Positions 9,540-18,133 of a DNA stretch of 64,000 bases are shown piece by piece. Each line of letters starts with the position of its first letter. Positions within the stretch are counted from its first letter, which is position 1. The translations under genes were made by a program, and so were the position numbers. The notes beneath the pieces are model-generated. The model saw nothing but the letters and a program-made list of their open reading frames with translations, searched no databases and was not told where the DNA came from. The DNA is from an uncultured bacterium. Its GTDB lineage: Bacteria; Hydrogenedentota; Hydrogenedentia; Hydrogenedentales; CAILVY01. The stretch lies in the NCBI GenBank assembly GCA_937951485.1, contig CALEDJ010000010.1, positions 51,350-115,349 on the forward strand. The letters are read 5' to 3'.

Positions 9540-9582
9540 CTACCTCTATAGGTAGTGTACGCAGTCTCATATGGAAATGCAA
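9540..9582 (-). promoter_or_regulatory. promoter and palindrome upstream of the prepilin-like gene
   Basis: Reading the minus strand: TTGCAT (9577-9582), exactly 17 bases, TACACT (9554-9559), then CTACCTATAGAGGTAG (9540-9555), a 6-bp-arm palindrome at the expected transcription start. The palindrome could be an operator or a 5' RNA hairpin. Confidence 0.6.
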
Positions 9583-9720
9583 GTTTTTTTTCAGGCGCTG
9601 GCCAGGTCGGTCTCCTTTGGGAAACAGCAACGCCCGGATAGCGCCGCGCGCGATTGGCGCGTTGGACGCTATGTCGGATGTTCTGTCAGTATCCGCGCAT
9701 CAATCGCCAGTGGATTCGTG

Positions 9721-9890
9721 GTGATACTTCAGCGGAACGGCGTAAATTTTCGGAGAGTGCCGTATGGCCTTTTACGTCTCCCGTCGCTTCGCGCAGCCCC
9801 GTACTGGGCGCAAGACGCTCCAGTGGATGGGTTTTTTCTACATCCCCCGTCGCTTCGCGCCACCCCCTTCGAAGGGGGATGTAGAAAAAA
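9721..9890. repeat. dispersed repeat (relative of the 18.1 kb MITE) ending in a long inverted repeat
   Basis: 9721-9801 matches the reverse complement of the 18142-18224 element: TTCAGCGGAAYGGC, then CCTTTTACRTC and CCCGKCGCTYCGC. The tail at 9832-9890 is a perfect 17-bp inverted repeat TTTTTTCTACATCCCCC/GGGGGATGTAGAAAAAA. Its right arm also pairs with CCCCC at 9863-9867 through TTCGAA, so two alternative hairpins share one arm. The U-rich flanks could terminate transcription in both directions. No coding frame is credible from 9583 to 9970. Confidence 0.65.
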
Positions 9891-9970
9891 CAAAGCATTC
9901 CCGGTTGCACGCCATTTGACGAAAACGTTACGATGCGTGTTTCATGACCAACAAGGAGAAAAAGAGCAAA

Positions 9971-12031
9971 ATGAGTACGATCATCTCGGTGGACTGCTTG
10001 ATGACTGCCGTCGTGTTGTTCATAAGTGGCGGATTGGTCGCCGCCGATGCTGTGCATGCGCAAATGGAACTCGCGGGCATTACGGTGACCCCGCACCTGA
10101 TTGCGCCTTCCATGCGCTACGCAAAAGAGCCCGATCCGAGCCTGGGAGCGCGGGTGCAAATGTTTCTGCGTAACGCTGGCGCGGCGCCGCTGCGTTTCGA
10201 TGCCCAGTCTACAATTCGCTTTCGCGGCAAGCCCGCCGTGGAATTGCTGGCGGCGGATGAGTGGTCCTGGCATGATCTGCCGGGCGCGTGGCCGGATGAT
10301 CCGTTGACGCTTCCCCCGGGCGCGATGACGGTCTGGAGTTTCAATGGATGCCGGGAAGATTGGGGCGTGGGCGCGTCTGTTGACGCGACAGTGGACCTTG
10401 GAGCGGAACACGGCCCACAATCTCTGGCTTTTGACCTTGCCCGACCGGATGCGTGGATTGCCGCCGTGACCTTCCTGGGCGCGGAAGGCCGCATCTATCC
10501 GGACCGGCTGATCGCGCACATCACTAATGAGGCTGCTGCGCCGCTGCGGATTGTGGCATGTCGCCTCTGGCTGCCAGAGAGCAATGCCACCTGGCGCGCG
10601 CTGCATGCGCAGGAGGCGTTGTCCGGATTCCGGACGCTTCCCGCCGACGGGGTAATCGCGCCGGGCGACAAGGGGATTCTCATTGCGGCCACGGGCGACC
10701 TGCCCCTGACGTATGGGATTGTTGAATTGCGGACGGAACTCGGCGGCGCGCCGCACACGCTTTGGGCGCATCTGCGCATCAAACGGGAAGCCTTCGACAT
10801 CAGCGGCGGCTGGGTGAACAGTACGGTCAACGGCAAACATGCGCTGACTTTTGAACCTTTTCTGAAAACATTGCGGCGCATGCATGTCAATACCGCGCAT
10901 ATCGGCGACAATATCCCCGGTTACACGGACCAGACGAGGCCGGATGGCCTGTACACGCGCTATCCGCTGAAATTCTTCCATAAATTGCAGCCGTTTGAAC
11001 ACTACGATACCGACGAGATGCTGTTGCGCATCCACGCGGCGGAATTCATCGGCGAACCGCAATACGGCGGCGGACGCCCCGTGCCGCCGATGGAGGTTTG
11101 GGAGGCGTTTGCGCCGTATCAGCGCACGCGCATCGCCACTACAGTGACGCACAGCGAGGAGCGTATCTGGCGTTTCTACGCAGGACTTTCCGACTATCCC
11201 CACTACGACGCCTACCGCGTCACAGCGCCTTCGCCGGACATGTGGCGGAAATACGACCGGTGGGGCGATGTCCGCATTGCCTGGGGCGCGCCGCTGGAAA
11301 CCATCGGTGACATGTGCCGGTCGCTGCGGGAACTGAACCGGCCCATGCCCACGGCGTACTGGTCGCAGGGGCCGCACCATGGCTGGGGCATGTACGGTTG
11401 GCGGCGGCGCACGTCTCCCACGCCCGATGAAATCCGGCTGCAGGCGTACCACGCGCTGAGCAGCCGCATTACATCGTTGTACTGGTTCAACCTGAGCCTG
11501 GAATCGCTGGTCAAGTTCCGGGACACCATGGCTGAATTGGTCCGCTGTGGGCGCGAAATGCGTATGCTGGAAGACTTTTATCTCGAAGGCGACGCCTATC
11601 GCCGGGAAGCAGTGCGGCGCGACGGCAAGCCGGATTGGGAACTTGCATCTGTGGTCGCACCGCAAGGCGCCGTCCTGTTTGCGCTGGACCTCGACTATGC
11701 GCCGCACCCCGAGGACCGCGTCTTCGTCTTCGGCCCGCCGCGTGAAAGCACATTCCCCTTTGCGTTGCCCGCCTGGCTGCGCCAACCGGTCGAGGTTTTC
11801 CGGGTGGACGCCGACGGCGTCTATGATGTCCGCCACGAATTGACGGACCAAGGCGTTCTCATCCGTGACACCACCCACAAGGTCGCCATTTATATTGCGT
11901 CTGCAACGCTTGGAATGAGCGAGTCCCTGGAGGCGAAAAGGCGGGGCTTGGTGGCATATGAAGAAGCCTTCGACTTCGACCCCGCGCACAGTGATGCGGA
12001 CTTTGAAGCGCTCGCTGCGCTTTTACGCTAA
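9971..12031 (+). CDS. large secreted protein, possibly glycoside-hydrolase-like; unknown function
   Basis: 686 residues from the ATG at 9971. A hydrophobic signal segment (about residues 8-30) ends near AHAQ. Residues about 30-270 look like beta-sandwich repeats (..LFLRNAGAAPLRF.., ..TLPPGAMTVWSF..). Residues about 280-560 look alpha/beta, with patches reminiscent of TIM-barrel glycosidases (TTVTHSEERIW, YWSQGPHHGWGMYGW, SLYWFNLSLESL), then a small C-terminal sheet. I recognise no named family; the glycosidase idea rests on the aromatic/acidic patches only. I preferred 9971 to 9944 because AAGGAG precedes it and no ribosome site precedes 9944. The very long antisense frame is a codon-bias shadow. 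It is followed by the SagB-like gene after about 100 bp. Confidence 0.7.
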   Translation: MSTIISVDCLMTAVVLFISGGLVAADAVHAQMELAGITVTPHLIAPSMRYAKEPDPSLGARVQMFLRNAGAAPLRFDAQSTIRFRGKPAVELLAADEWSWHDLPGAWPDDPLTLPPGAMTVWSFNGCREDWGVGASVDATVDLGAEHGPQSLAFDLARPDAWIAAVTFLGAEGRIYPDRLIAHITNEAAAPLRIVACRLWLPESNATWRALHAQEALSGFRTLPADGVIAPGDKGILIAATGDLPLTYGIVELRTELGGAPHTLWAHLRIKREAFDISGGWVNSTVNGKHALTFEPFLKTLRRMHVNTAHIGDNIPGYTDQTRPDGLYTRYPLKFFHKLQPFEHYDTDEMLLRIHAAEFIGEPQYGGGRPVPPMEVWEAFAPYQRTRIATTVTHSEERIWRFYAGLSDYPHYDAYRVTAPSPDMWRKYDRWGDVRIAWGAPLETIGDMCRSLRELNRPMPTAYWSQGPHHGWGMYGWRRRTSPTPDEIRLQAYHALSSRITSLYWFNLSLESLVKFRDTMAELVRCGREMRMLEDFYLEGDAYRREAVRRDGKPDWELASVVAPQGAVLFALDLDYAPHPEDRVFVFGPPRESTFPFALPAWLRQPVEVFRVDADGVYDVRHELTDQGVLIRDTTHKVAIYIASATLGMSESLEAKRRGLVAYEEAFDFDPAHSDADFEALAALLR

Positions 12032-12132
12032 AGTACCGGCTCTGGAGCGCCGCGCAATCGCGATGCTGCTTTTCTTGCGGCGGGTGGACCGATGTCTCTA
12101 GACTTTCAATCGCCGCAGGAGGATCAGGTGCG

Positions 12133-13812
12133 ATGGAGACGATGGACGCCATAACCTCGGTGATTCGCTATCACGACGAAAGCAAGCATCATTTCCACCG
12201 TTATGCGCGTTCACCGGGATACATGGACTGGGACAACCAGCCGGATCCGTTCCGGCGCTATGACGGCTCGCCGCTGATTCTGCTGCCGTTTGCCGAACCC
12301 GGAGATTCACCGCCATATGAGACGCTTTATTCGACCGCGGCGTACGAACCACGACCGCTTTCCCTGAAAACCATCGGGATTTTTCTGGAGCACAGTCTGG
12401 CCATTTCGGCATGGAAGGAGTATGGCGGTTCCCGGTGGGAATTGCGCTGTAACCCGTCCAGCGGCAACCTGCACCCCACCGAGGGCTACATCATTGCCGG
12501 GCCGATTGCCGGGGGATGGGAGGAACCGGGCGTGTTTCATTATGCTCCCAGGGAACACGGCCTGGAGCGACGCGCGCGCGTTGCGCCGGCTGGATGGCGG
12601 ATACTTGCCGGGCACTTCTCCGCGGATACGTTTTTCGTGGGGCTGAGCAGCATTGCCTGGCGTGAAGCGTGGAAATATGGAGACCGCGCGTATCGCTATT
12701 GCCAACTGGACGCGGGTCATGCGATTGCGGCCTTGCGGCTGGCCGCCGCAGCACTGGGGTGGCGCGTATGTTGTCTGGAGGCGCTTTCGGACGCAGCAGT
12801 GGCGGAATTGTTGGGGCTGGACCGTATCGCCGGCACGAAGGGCGCGGAAGTGGAACATCCCGATTGCATTGTATCCGTGTTTCCAGCGACGCACCATGCT
12901 TCCGTTCCGGCGACGCTGCCGGAAGACTTCATCGGCGCCGTACGGGATGGGGAGTGGTTTGGTTCGCCCAACCGCCTCAGCCGGAAACATGTTCCGTGGC
13001 CCGCGATTGACGCGGTCTATCGGGCGTGCATGAAGCCGGCAACCGATGCGCCGCATTATTCGTTTGTTGCGGATGTTTCAGAGGGAATTGGAGAAAGTTC
13101 TTTGCAGGCTGAAGCCTGTACTCCAAACTTTGGGGCGTTTCAAATCATCCGGCAGCGTCGCAGTGCTGTAGCGATGGACCGCGTCTCTGAGATGGCCGTC
13201 TCGCGGTTCTGGGGAATGCTGCGAAGGATGCTGCCCGAAGCGGGTTTCTCTCCCTGGGATATCACGCTGCAACCGCCCCATGTGCACCTGGTGTTTTTCG
13301 TGCATCGTGTCCGGGGGCTTGCCGCAGGCGCGTATTGTCTGGTGCGCAACCCCGCCGAGGAGGAATCACTGCGCGGAGCGATGCATGCGTCGTTTGATTG
13401 GGAGCGACCGGAGGTGTGTCCGACCGGGATTCCTTTGTATCGGCTTCGGTTTGGCGATTTTCAGTCGTTGGCACAAACCGTGTCATGCCACCAGGAAATT
13501 GCGGCGGACGGCGCGTTTTGTGTTTGCATGATCGCGCATTTCGAACCGTTATTGCGGCAATGCGGCGCATGGATGTATCCGCGGTTGTTCCGGGAGGCGG
13601 GCATGGTCGGTCAGGTGCTCTATCTGGAGGCCGAGGCCGCGAGGTTGCGCGGCACCGGCATCGGTTGTTATTTCGACGACGGCGTCCATGAGTGGCTTGG
13701 TATCCGGGACAGGACTTTCCAGTCGTTGTATCACTTCACCGTCGGCCGCCCGGTGCATGACCCGCGCCTCCGGACATTGCCGGCATACCCCGAGGCGCGC
13801 CTCGGCGCATAA
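12133..13812 (+). CDS. SagB/ThcOx-type nitroreductase-fold protein with two nitroreductase domains
   Basis: 559 residues, probably a cytosolic flavoprotein. The N-terminal stretch HHFHRYARSPGYMDWDNQPD opens SagB-like proteins of this type. Domain 1 (about residues 75-260) contains NPSSGNLHPTEGYII and DAGHAIAALRLAAAALGW. Domain 2 (about 335-545) contains RQRRSAVAMD and EAEAARLRGTGIGCYFDD. SagB proteins are FMN-dependent dehydrogenases; some oxidise azolines in RiPPs, but this family also occurs without a RiPP locus, as here (no YcaO-type cyclodehydratase or precursor adjacent). AGGAGG at 12117-12122 supports the start. A copy of a dispersed 24-bp hairpin repeat is embedded in frame in the interdomain linker at 13105-13128. 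Confidence 0.85.
   Translation: METMDAITSVIRYHDESKHHFHRYARSPGYMDWDNQPDPFRRYDGSPLILLPFAEPGDSPPYETLYSTAAYEPRPLSLKTIGIFLEHSLAISAWKEYGGSRWELRCNPSSGNLHPTEGYIIAGPIAGGWEEPGVFHYAPREHGLERRARVAPAGWRILAGHFSADTFFVGLSSIAWREAWKYGDRAYRYCQLDAGHAIAALRLAAAALGWRVCCLEALSDAAVAELLGLDRIAGTKGAEVEHPDCIVSVFPATHHASVPATLPEDFIGAVRDGEWFGSPNRLSRKHVPWPAIDAVYRACMKPATDAPHYSFVADVSEGIGESSLQAEACTPNFGAFQIIRQRRSAVAMDRVSEMAVSRFWGMLRRMLPEAGFSPWDITLQPPHVHLVFFVHRVRGLAAGAYCLVRNPAEEESLRGAMHASFDWERPEVCPTGIPLYRLRFGDFQSLAQTVSCHQEIAADGAFCVCMIAHFEPLLRQCGAWMYPRLFREAGMVGQVLYLEAEAARLRGTGIGCYFDDGVHEWLGIRDRTFQSLYHFTVGRPVHDPRLRTLPAYPEARLGA
13105..13128. repeat. 24-bp hairpin repeat, intragenic copy
   Basis: CAGGCTGAAGCCTG hairpin (6-bp arms, GA loop) followed by TACTCCAAAC. 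It is identical over 24 bases to 31485-31508 between etfB and etfA. Here it is translated in frame as QAEACTPN in the linker between the two nitroreductase domains. Confidence 0.85.
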
Positions 13813-14030
13813 GTCCTCGTCAGTTGTCGGTCCGAATCTCTTCTCTTGTGTCCTGGTTGGACACTCGATTCAGGCGCAGGAATGTGCCGTATGCGGTCGG
13901 TGTTATCCCAAGGGGACAAAAACAGGACCAAGAGATTTGCTGTTCGTTCGTTTGGATCAGCAAAACGCCTGAAGTGGCAGCGACATTCCCGGTGCGATGC
14001 CGGGCGACGACTATCGGAGGACATTGCGGC

Positions 14031-14846
14031 ATGAGCAAAGTGGCGTTTATCACCGGGGCCTCTCGGGGGATTGGCCGGGCATGCGCGCTGCGCATGGCGC
14101 GCGAGGGCTGGAATATCGTCATTGCGGCAAAATCCGTTGAGGAGAATCCGAAACTGCCGGGTACGATTTTTTCCGTGGCGGAAGAAGTGCGCGCCCTGGG
14201 CGTAGAGGCGCTGCCGGTGCAATGCAACGTACGCGATACGGAAAGCGTAGAGGCCGCGGCGGAGGCGGCCCTGGGCCATTTCGGGCGCATGGATGCCGTC
14301 ATCAACAATGCCGGGGCGCTGTGGTGGCGTCCCATGGAAGAAACGCCGATAAAACGTTTTGATCTCGTCATGGAGGTGAATGTGCGGGGCGCTTATGCCG
14401 TCACGGAAGCGTTTCTGCCTGTCATGAAGGCACAGGGCGGCGGCCATGTGGTTATGATGTCTCCACCGATTGACCTGTGCATGCTGGCGGGGCACATCGC
14501 TTACGGCATCAGCAAATTCGGCATGACCATGATTGCGCTGGGATTGGCGGAGGAGATGCGGGACCATAATATCCGCGCCACCGCCCTGTGGCCCAAAACG
14601 GTGATTGAATCGTATGCGACCATCAATTATGGCCTCGGCAATCCGGCTTTCTGGCGGAAACCGGAAATAGTTGCGGACGCCACGCTTGAAATCCTGCGGC
14701 ACCCGGAACTTTCCAACGGGCGAGCGTTGATTGATGAGGATTTTCTGCGCGAAGTCGGCTATACCGATTTTGACCAGTACCTTTGTGTTGCAGGGGGCAC
14801 ACCGCTCGAACTATCCTCTGAAGTCATGACCGCGGCCCGCACCTGA
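14031..14846 (+). CDS. short-chain dehydrogenase (HSDL2-like SDR)
   Basis: 271 residues. TGASRGIG (residues 8-15) binds NAD(P), NNAG is at about 92-95, and the catalytic set is S (MMSPP) with YGISK. The MSPP..YGISKFGMT pattern and the VEENPKLPGTI stretch after the second strand are typical of the hydroxysteroid-dehydrogenase-like-2 subgroup rather than FabG. The ATG at 14031 has CGGAGG ten bases upstream; the frame is open further up but carries no family sequence. It is followed after 44 bp by enoyl-CoA hydratase and then a Dabb protein, all co-directional, so a lipid or acyl-CoA role is plausible (inference). Confidence 0.9.
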   Translation: MSKVAFITGASRGIGRACALRMAREGWNIVIAAKSVEENPKLPGTIFSVAEEVRALGVEALPVQCNVRDTESVEAAAEAALGHFGRMDAVINNAGALWWRPMEETPIKRFDLVMEVNVRGAYAVTEAFLPVMKAQGGGHVVMMSPPIDLCMLAGHIAYGISKFGMTMIALGLAEEMRDHNIRATALWPKTVIESYATINYGLGNPAFWRKPEIVADATLEILRHPELSNGRALIDEDFLREVGYTDFDQYLCVAGGTPLELSSEVMTAART

Positions 14847-14890
14847 TTCGCGTGGTGCGGATTGGAAGGGAGGCGGAGAGGAGGGTGTAA

Positions 14891-15691
14891 ATGTCTGACT
14901 TCGTGATGTCCCGTCTTGAGGAAAGTGTTTGCCTCGTCACCCTGAATCGTCCGGAAAAGCGCAACGCGCTTACCTTGGAAATGCTGGAGGCCGTGGGGAC
15001 GGCCATCAGCGCCGCGGGACGGCATCCCGAAACCAGGGCGGTGATTCTTGAAGCGACAGGTCCCATGTTTTCCGCCGGGGTTGACCTGATGGCGCTGGGC
15101 GCGCTGCGCGCCGAGGCGGGGGAAGAGCAGCCCGGGCGTTTTTTGCGTCGCATCGCGGAGCGGATGCAGCGCGCGCTGCATCTTATTGAAGGCACCGAAT
15201 TACCGGTGATTGCGGCGATGCAGGGGCGCGTCATCGGACTGGGGTTGGAACTGGCCCTGGCCTGTGATTTACGTGTCGCGGCCGACGATGCGGCGTTCAG
15301 CATTCCGGAAACGCGCCTGGGGCTGATTGCGGATGTGGGCGGCACAACGCGGTTAAGTCGCATCATCGGTCCGGCAAGGGCCAAGGACATGCTGATGACC
15401 GCCCGGACGGTGGATGCCAACGAGGCGCTCGCGTGGGGACTGGTCAATCGTGTCGCGCCCGCCGCGCAACTGGCGCAGGCGGCCCGGGCGTTGGCGGCGG
15501 AAATCGCCTGCAACGCGCCGCTGGCGGTGGGCATGGCCAAACTGGTCATTGATCAGGGCGACGGGCTGGACCGGTACACGCAGATGGCGTTGGAGAGGTG
15601 GGCGCAGAGTCTGCTCATCAGCACCGATGATGTGGGCGAGGCGATGGCGGCGTTCATGGAAAAGCGTCCCCCAAAGTTTCGCGGTGTATAA
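14891..15691 (+). CDS. enoyl-CoA hydratase/isomerase family protein
   Basis: 266 residues, a single crotonase fold. VTLNRPEKRNAL (about 17-28) and FSAGVDL (about 60-66, oxyanion-hole loop) are classic. GLGLELALACD carries the glutamate equivalent to Glu144 of rat crotonase, and SIPETRLGL the equivalent of Glu164, so hydratase chemistry is expected rather than a degenerate member. It would hydrate trans-2-enoyl-CoA in beta-oxidation. A strong ribosome site (GGAGAGGAGGG) precedes the ATG. It sits between an SDR and a Dabb gene; the acyl-CoA ligase, dehydrogenase and ETF genes lie 6-17 kb downstream, so the pathway is spread over the neighbourhood. No thiolase or 3-hydroxyacyl-CoA dehydrogenase is visible in the window. 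Confidence 0.92.
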   Translation: MSDFVMSRLEESVCLVTLNRPEKRNALTLEMLEAVGTAISAAGRHPETRAVILEATGPMFSAGVDLMALGALRAEAGEEQPGRFLRRIAERMQRALHLIEGTELPVIAAMQGRVIGLGLELALACDLRVAADDAAFSIPETRLGLIADVGGTTRLSRIIGPARAKDMLMTARTVDANEALAWGLVNRVAPAAQLAQAARALAAEIACNAPLAVGMAKLVIDQGDGLDRYTQMALERWAQSLLISTDDVGEAMAAFMEKRPPKFRGV

Positions 15692-15720
15692 ACGCGGGTC
15701 AGCAACACGGAGGTGAAATC

Positions 15721-16020
15721 ATGCTGGTGCACAACGTCTTTTTCTGGCTGAAAGAAGGGCTTCCCTGCGCGGACATTGCGGCGTTTCGGGAAGGCTTGGA
15801 GACACTGGGGGGGATTCCTTCCGTGGAGGCGGTGTATGTGGGCGCGCCGGCACCGGTCGCTGTCCGGCCTGTGATAGACAATACCTTCACTTTCGGGCTG
15901 ACGGTGTTGTTTGCGGACATTGCGGCGCATGACGCATATCAGGAACATCCGCTGCACCGGGCGTTTCTGGACAGGTTCGCTTCCTGTTGGGACAAGGTGC
16001 TGGTGTACGACGCCCAATGA
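15721..16020 (+). CDS. Dabb (dimeric alpha-beta barrel) domain protein
   Basis: 99 residues. The N-terminal MLVHNVFFWLKEG, a central LETLGGIPSVEAVYVG and the C-terminal YQEHPLHRAFLDRF..VLVYD match the stress-responsive A/B barrel (Dabb) family, small dimeric ferredoxin-like proteins whose activity is usually unknown; some are decarboxylases or cyclases. GGAGGTGA upstream is a near-perfect ribosome site. Its TGA ends at 16020, immediately adjacent to the stop of the convergent SDR at 16021, leaving no intergenic bases. Confidence 0.88.
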   Translation: MLVHNVFFWLKEGLPCADIAAFREGLETLGGIPSVEAVYVGAPAPVAVRPVIDNTFTFGLTVLFADIAAHDAYQEHPLHRAFLDRFASCWDKVLVYDAQ

Positions 16021-16824
16021 TCACTTCCGGTCCCGGATGGCTTTCGCCGCGATACGGTCCACCATGCCCGGCGCGATGAGTTTCATCCATCTCCCCGCTT
16101 TTCCCCGCAGGGAGGTGATGACAAGGCGTTCACGGCGCGCGGCGGCGCGCAGAATCATCTTTGCGCATGCTTGCGCTGTCATGATTTTATCTTCGCGCAT
16201 GGGGCTTTGGCCGATGGGTTTGCCGTCCGCACCCAATGCGCGCCGGTGAATTTCGGAGAGCACAAAATCCGGCGCAGCCATGGTGATACTGACGCCACTG
16301 TCTAGCGACTCCACCCGCAACGAGTCAAAGAAACCGAACATGGCATGCTTGCTTGCGGCGTAAGCGGTGCGGGTGGGCACGCCGGTCAGCCCTGCCACGC
16401 TCGACACGGCGACGATGCGGCCGCGGCGCGCCTTGAGATGCGGCAGCGCATAATACGTGCAATATACAGCCCCCAGATAGTTCAGGCGCATCAGCCGTTC
16501 AAAGATGGACAAGTCGCGAATTTCCTCGAACAGCGTCCACATGGTGCCGCCGGCGTTGTTCACGAGCATGTCCACCCCGCCGAAGGCGGCAACGGTTTTT
16601 TCCACCAGCGTGCGACAGTCGGATTCCTGGGTGACGTCGGTGGGAACGACCAACGCCGTTGCGCCATGGGCTTCCACTTTCTCTTTCAGGCTTTGAAGGC
16701 GTTCAGGGTTTCGCGCCGCGAGCGCCAGAAGCGGGCGCTGCGGGGCCAATGCCAGACACAATGCGCGGCCGATGCCTTCCGATGCGCCGGTGACGATAAT
16801 GACTTTGTTTTCGAATACCTGCAT
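16021..16824 (-). CDS. short-chain dehydrogenase/reductase
   Basis: 267 residues from the ATG at 16824 (GTGGAG upstream; a TTG at 16848 is the weaker alternative). VTGASEGIGRAL binds NAD(P), NNAGG follows, and the catalytic Ser (VSSVAG) and YAASK are intact. The extended C-terminus (..RERLVITSLRGKAGRWMKLIAPGMVDRIAAKAI) resembles the DHRS7/3-ketosphinganine-reductase-like membrane-associated SDR branch, which acts on lipids or steroids; the substrate is not determined. It is the second gene of a minus-strand pair, 39 bp after the aminotransferase. Confidence 0.9.
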   Translation of the reverse strand: MQVFENKVIIVTGASEGIGRALCLALAPQRPLLALAARNPERLQSLKEKVEAHGATALVVPTDVTQESDCRTLVEKTVAAFGGVDMLVNNAGGTMWTLFEEIRDLSIFERLMRLNYLGAVYCTYYALPHLKARRGRIVAVSSVAGLTGVPTRTAYAASKHAMFGFFDSLRVESLDSGVSITMAAPDFVLSEIHRRALGADGKPIGQSPMREDKIMTAQACAKMILRAAARRERLVITSLRGKAGRWMKLIAPGMVDRIAAKAIRDRK

Positions 16825-16863
16825 GGGCCGGTGCTCCACTGACGGCAAAGGCGCGGTTCGGAC

Positions 16864-17964
16864 TCATCCGGCAAGCCGCTTCAGTACCTCAACCCCTTTG
16901 CGAATCGCATCATCGGGGGCTGCGAAGGAAATGCGAAAGTGCGTCGTTCTCTCTGAGAAAACACTGCCCGGAATGATGAGCACGTTATTTTCGATGGCTT
17001 TTTGGGCGAAGGCATCGCCGTTTCTGTCCGGTGGCGAGGGAAAAATATAGAACGCACCGCCGGGTTTTACCACCTCAAAAACGTCTTTCAACCCGTCGTA
17101 AACGATGTCGCGTTTACGGCGATAAGCATCCACCTTTGCGCGCATGTCGGCCTTGAGCGCCAACACCGCCGCCTTCTGCGCAAAAGACGGCGCGCAGACG
17201 AACGTATATTGTTGCAGCGTATTCATATGCTGAATGATTTCTTCCGGGCCGGCGGCATAGCCCACCCGCCAACCGGTCATGGCGGCCGACTTGGAAAAAC
17301 CATTCAGCACAATTGTGTTTTCATACATGCCCGCCATCGTGGCCGGCGGGTCATCGTAACTCAATGATTCGTAAATCTCATCCGTAATAACCAGCAGATT
17401 GTGGCGGCGTGCCACATCCGCAAGGGCCTGCAATTCGGGTTTGTTCATGGTGACGCCGGTGGGATTGGAAGGACTGTTGACAATCAGGAGTTTTGTTTTC
17501 TCCGTGATGGCCGCCTCCACCGCTGCGGGAGTCAGTTTGAAGTGGGGGTAGGTGTCTACCGGCCTGCTCACGCCACCCAGAAGATTCACAAGGTGCTTGT
17601 ACATGACGAAGAAGGGATCACCGCAAATCACTTCGTCACCCGGGTTCACCGTCGCCATCAGGGCCAGAAAGAGGCCGCCGGATACTCCCGACGTAATCAT
17701 GATGTTCGGCAGTGTCACGCCGAACTTATCCTGATAATAAGCGCCCACGGCCTCGCGCAATTCCTCGATGCCCCAGGTCTGCGTATAGGAATTGAATCCC
17801 GACCGGATATGGCGCACCGCTTCTTCCTTGACCGCTTCATCCACATCATAGTCCGGCTGTCCGATGCTCAGGTTGACGGGGTTCTTCAGTTTGGCCGCCA
17901 ATGCGAAGACTTTTCGGATGCCGCTGGCGTCAATGGACTGCATCCGCTGGGCGCTGAAACTCAT
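16864..17964 (-). CDS. class I/II PLP-dependent aminotransferase (aspartate-aminotransferase-like)
   Basis: 366 residues, a complete fold-type I enzyme. LSIGQPDYD lies near the N-terminus, YTQTWGIEELREAV after it, NSPSNPTGV contacts the substrate, DEIYESL follows, and FSKSAAMTGWRVGYA contains the Schiff-base lysine. A C-terminal arginine (FRISFAAPDD) binds the substrate carboxylate. Such enzymes transaminate aspartate, aromatic or other amino acids; specificity cannot be read. GGAGG seven bases before the ATG fixes the start. It leads a two-gene minus-strand unit with the SDR. Confidence 0.92.
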   Translation of the reverse strand: MSFSAQRMQSIDASGIRKVFALAAKLKNPVNLSIGQPDYDVDEAVKEEAVRHIRSGFNSYTQTWGIEELREAVGAYYQDKFGVTLPNIMITSGVSGGLFLALMATVNPGDEVICGDPFFVMYKHLVNLLGGVSRPVDTYPHFKLTPAAVEAAITEKTKLLIVNSPSNPTGVTMNKPELQALADVARRHNLLVITDEIYESLSYDDPPATMAGMYENTIVLNGFSKSAAMTGWRVGYAAGPEEIIQHMNTLQQYTFVCAPSFAQKAAVLALKADMRAKVDAYRRKRDIVYDGLKDVFEVVKPGGAFYIFPSPPDRNGDAFAQKAIENNVLIIPGSVFSERTTHFRISFAAPDDAIRKGVEVLKRLAG

Positions 17965-18133
17965 GGATATGCCTCCAGATTCTATGTTCAGTGGGCGTCA
18001 AAGTGCCGTATTATTCGGCGCACTGTCCTGAAGTGGGCGAAAGTATAACGCAGCCCGCCAGCATTTCCAACCCCGTGTTGTTCACAAGGCAATTGCCGAA
18101 TGGCCCGCTTTTTACCCTGTGAATGGACAATAT

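Noticed and set aside
9686..11989. 767-codon open frame on the minus strand
   Set aside because: It lies antisense to the secreted protein at 9971-12031, is Arg/His/Gly-rich without domains, and arises from GC-biased third positions.
7555..13812. RiPP cluster: Cys-rich tail as core peptide plus SagB oxidase
   Set aside because: The Cys-rich protein has a Sec signal peptide and a 200-residue body, no YcaO or transporter is present, and the SagB gene is 3.8 kb away across an unrelated convergent gene.
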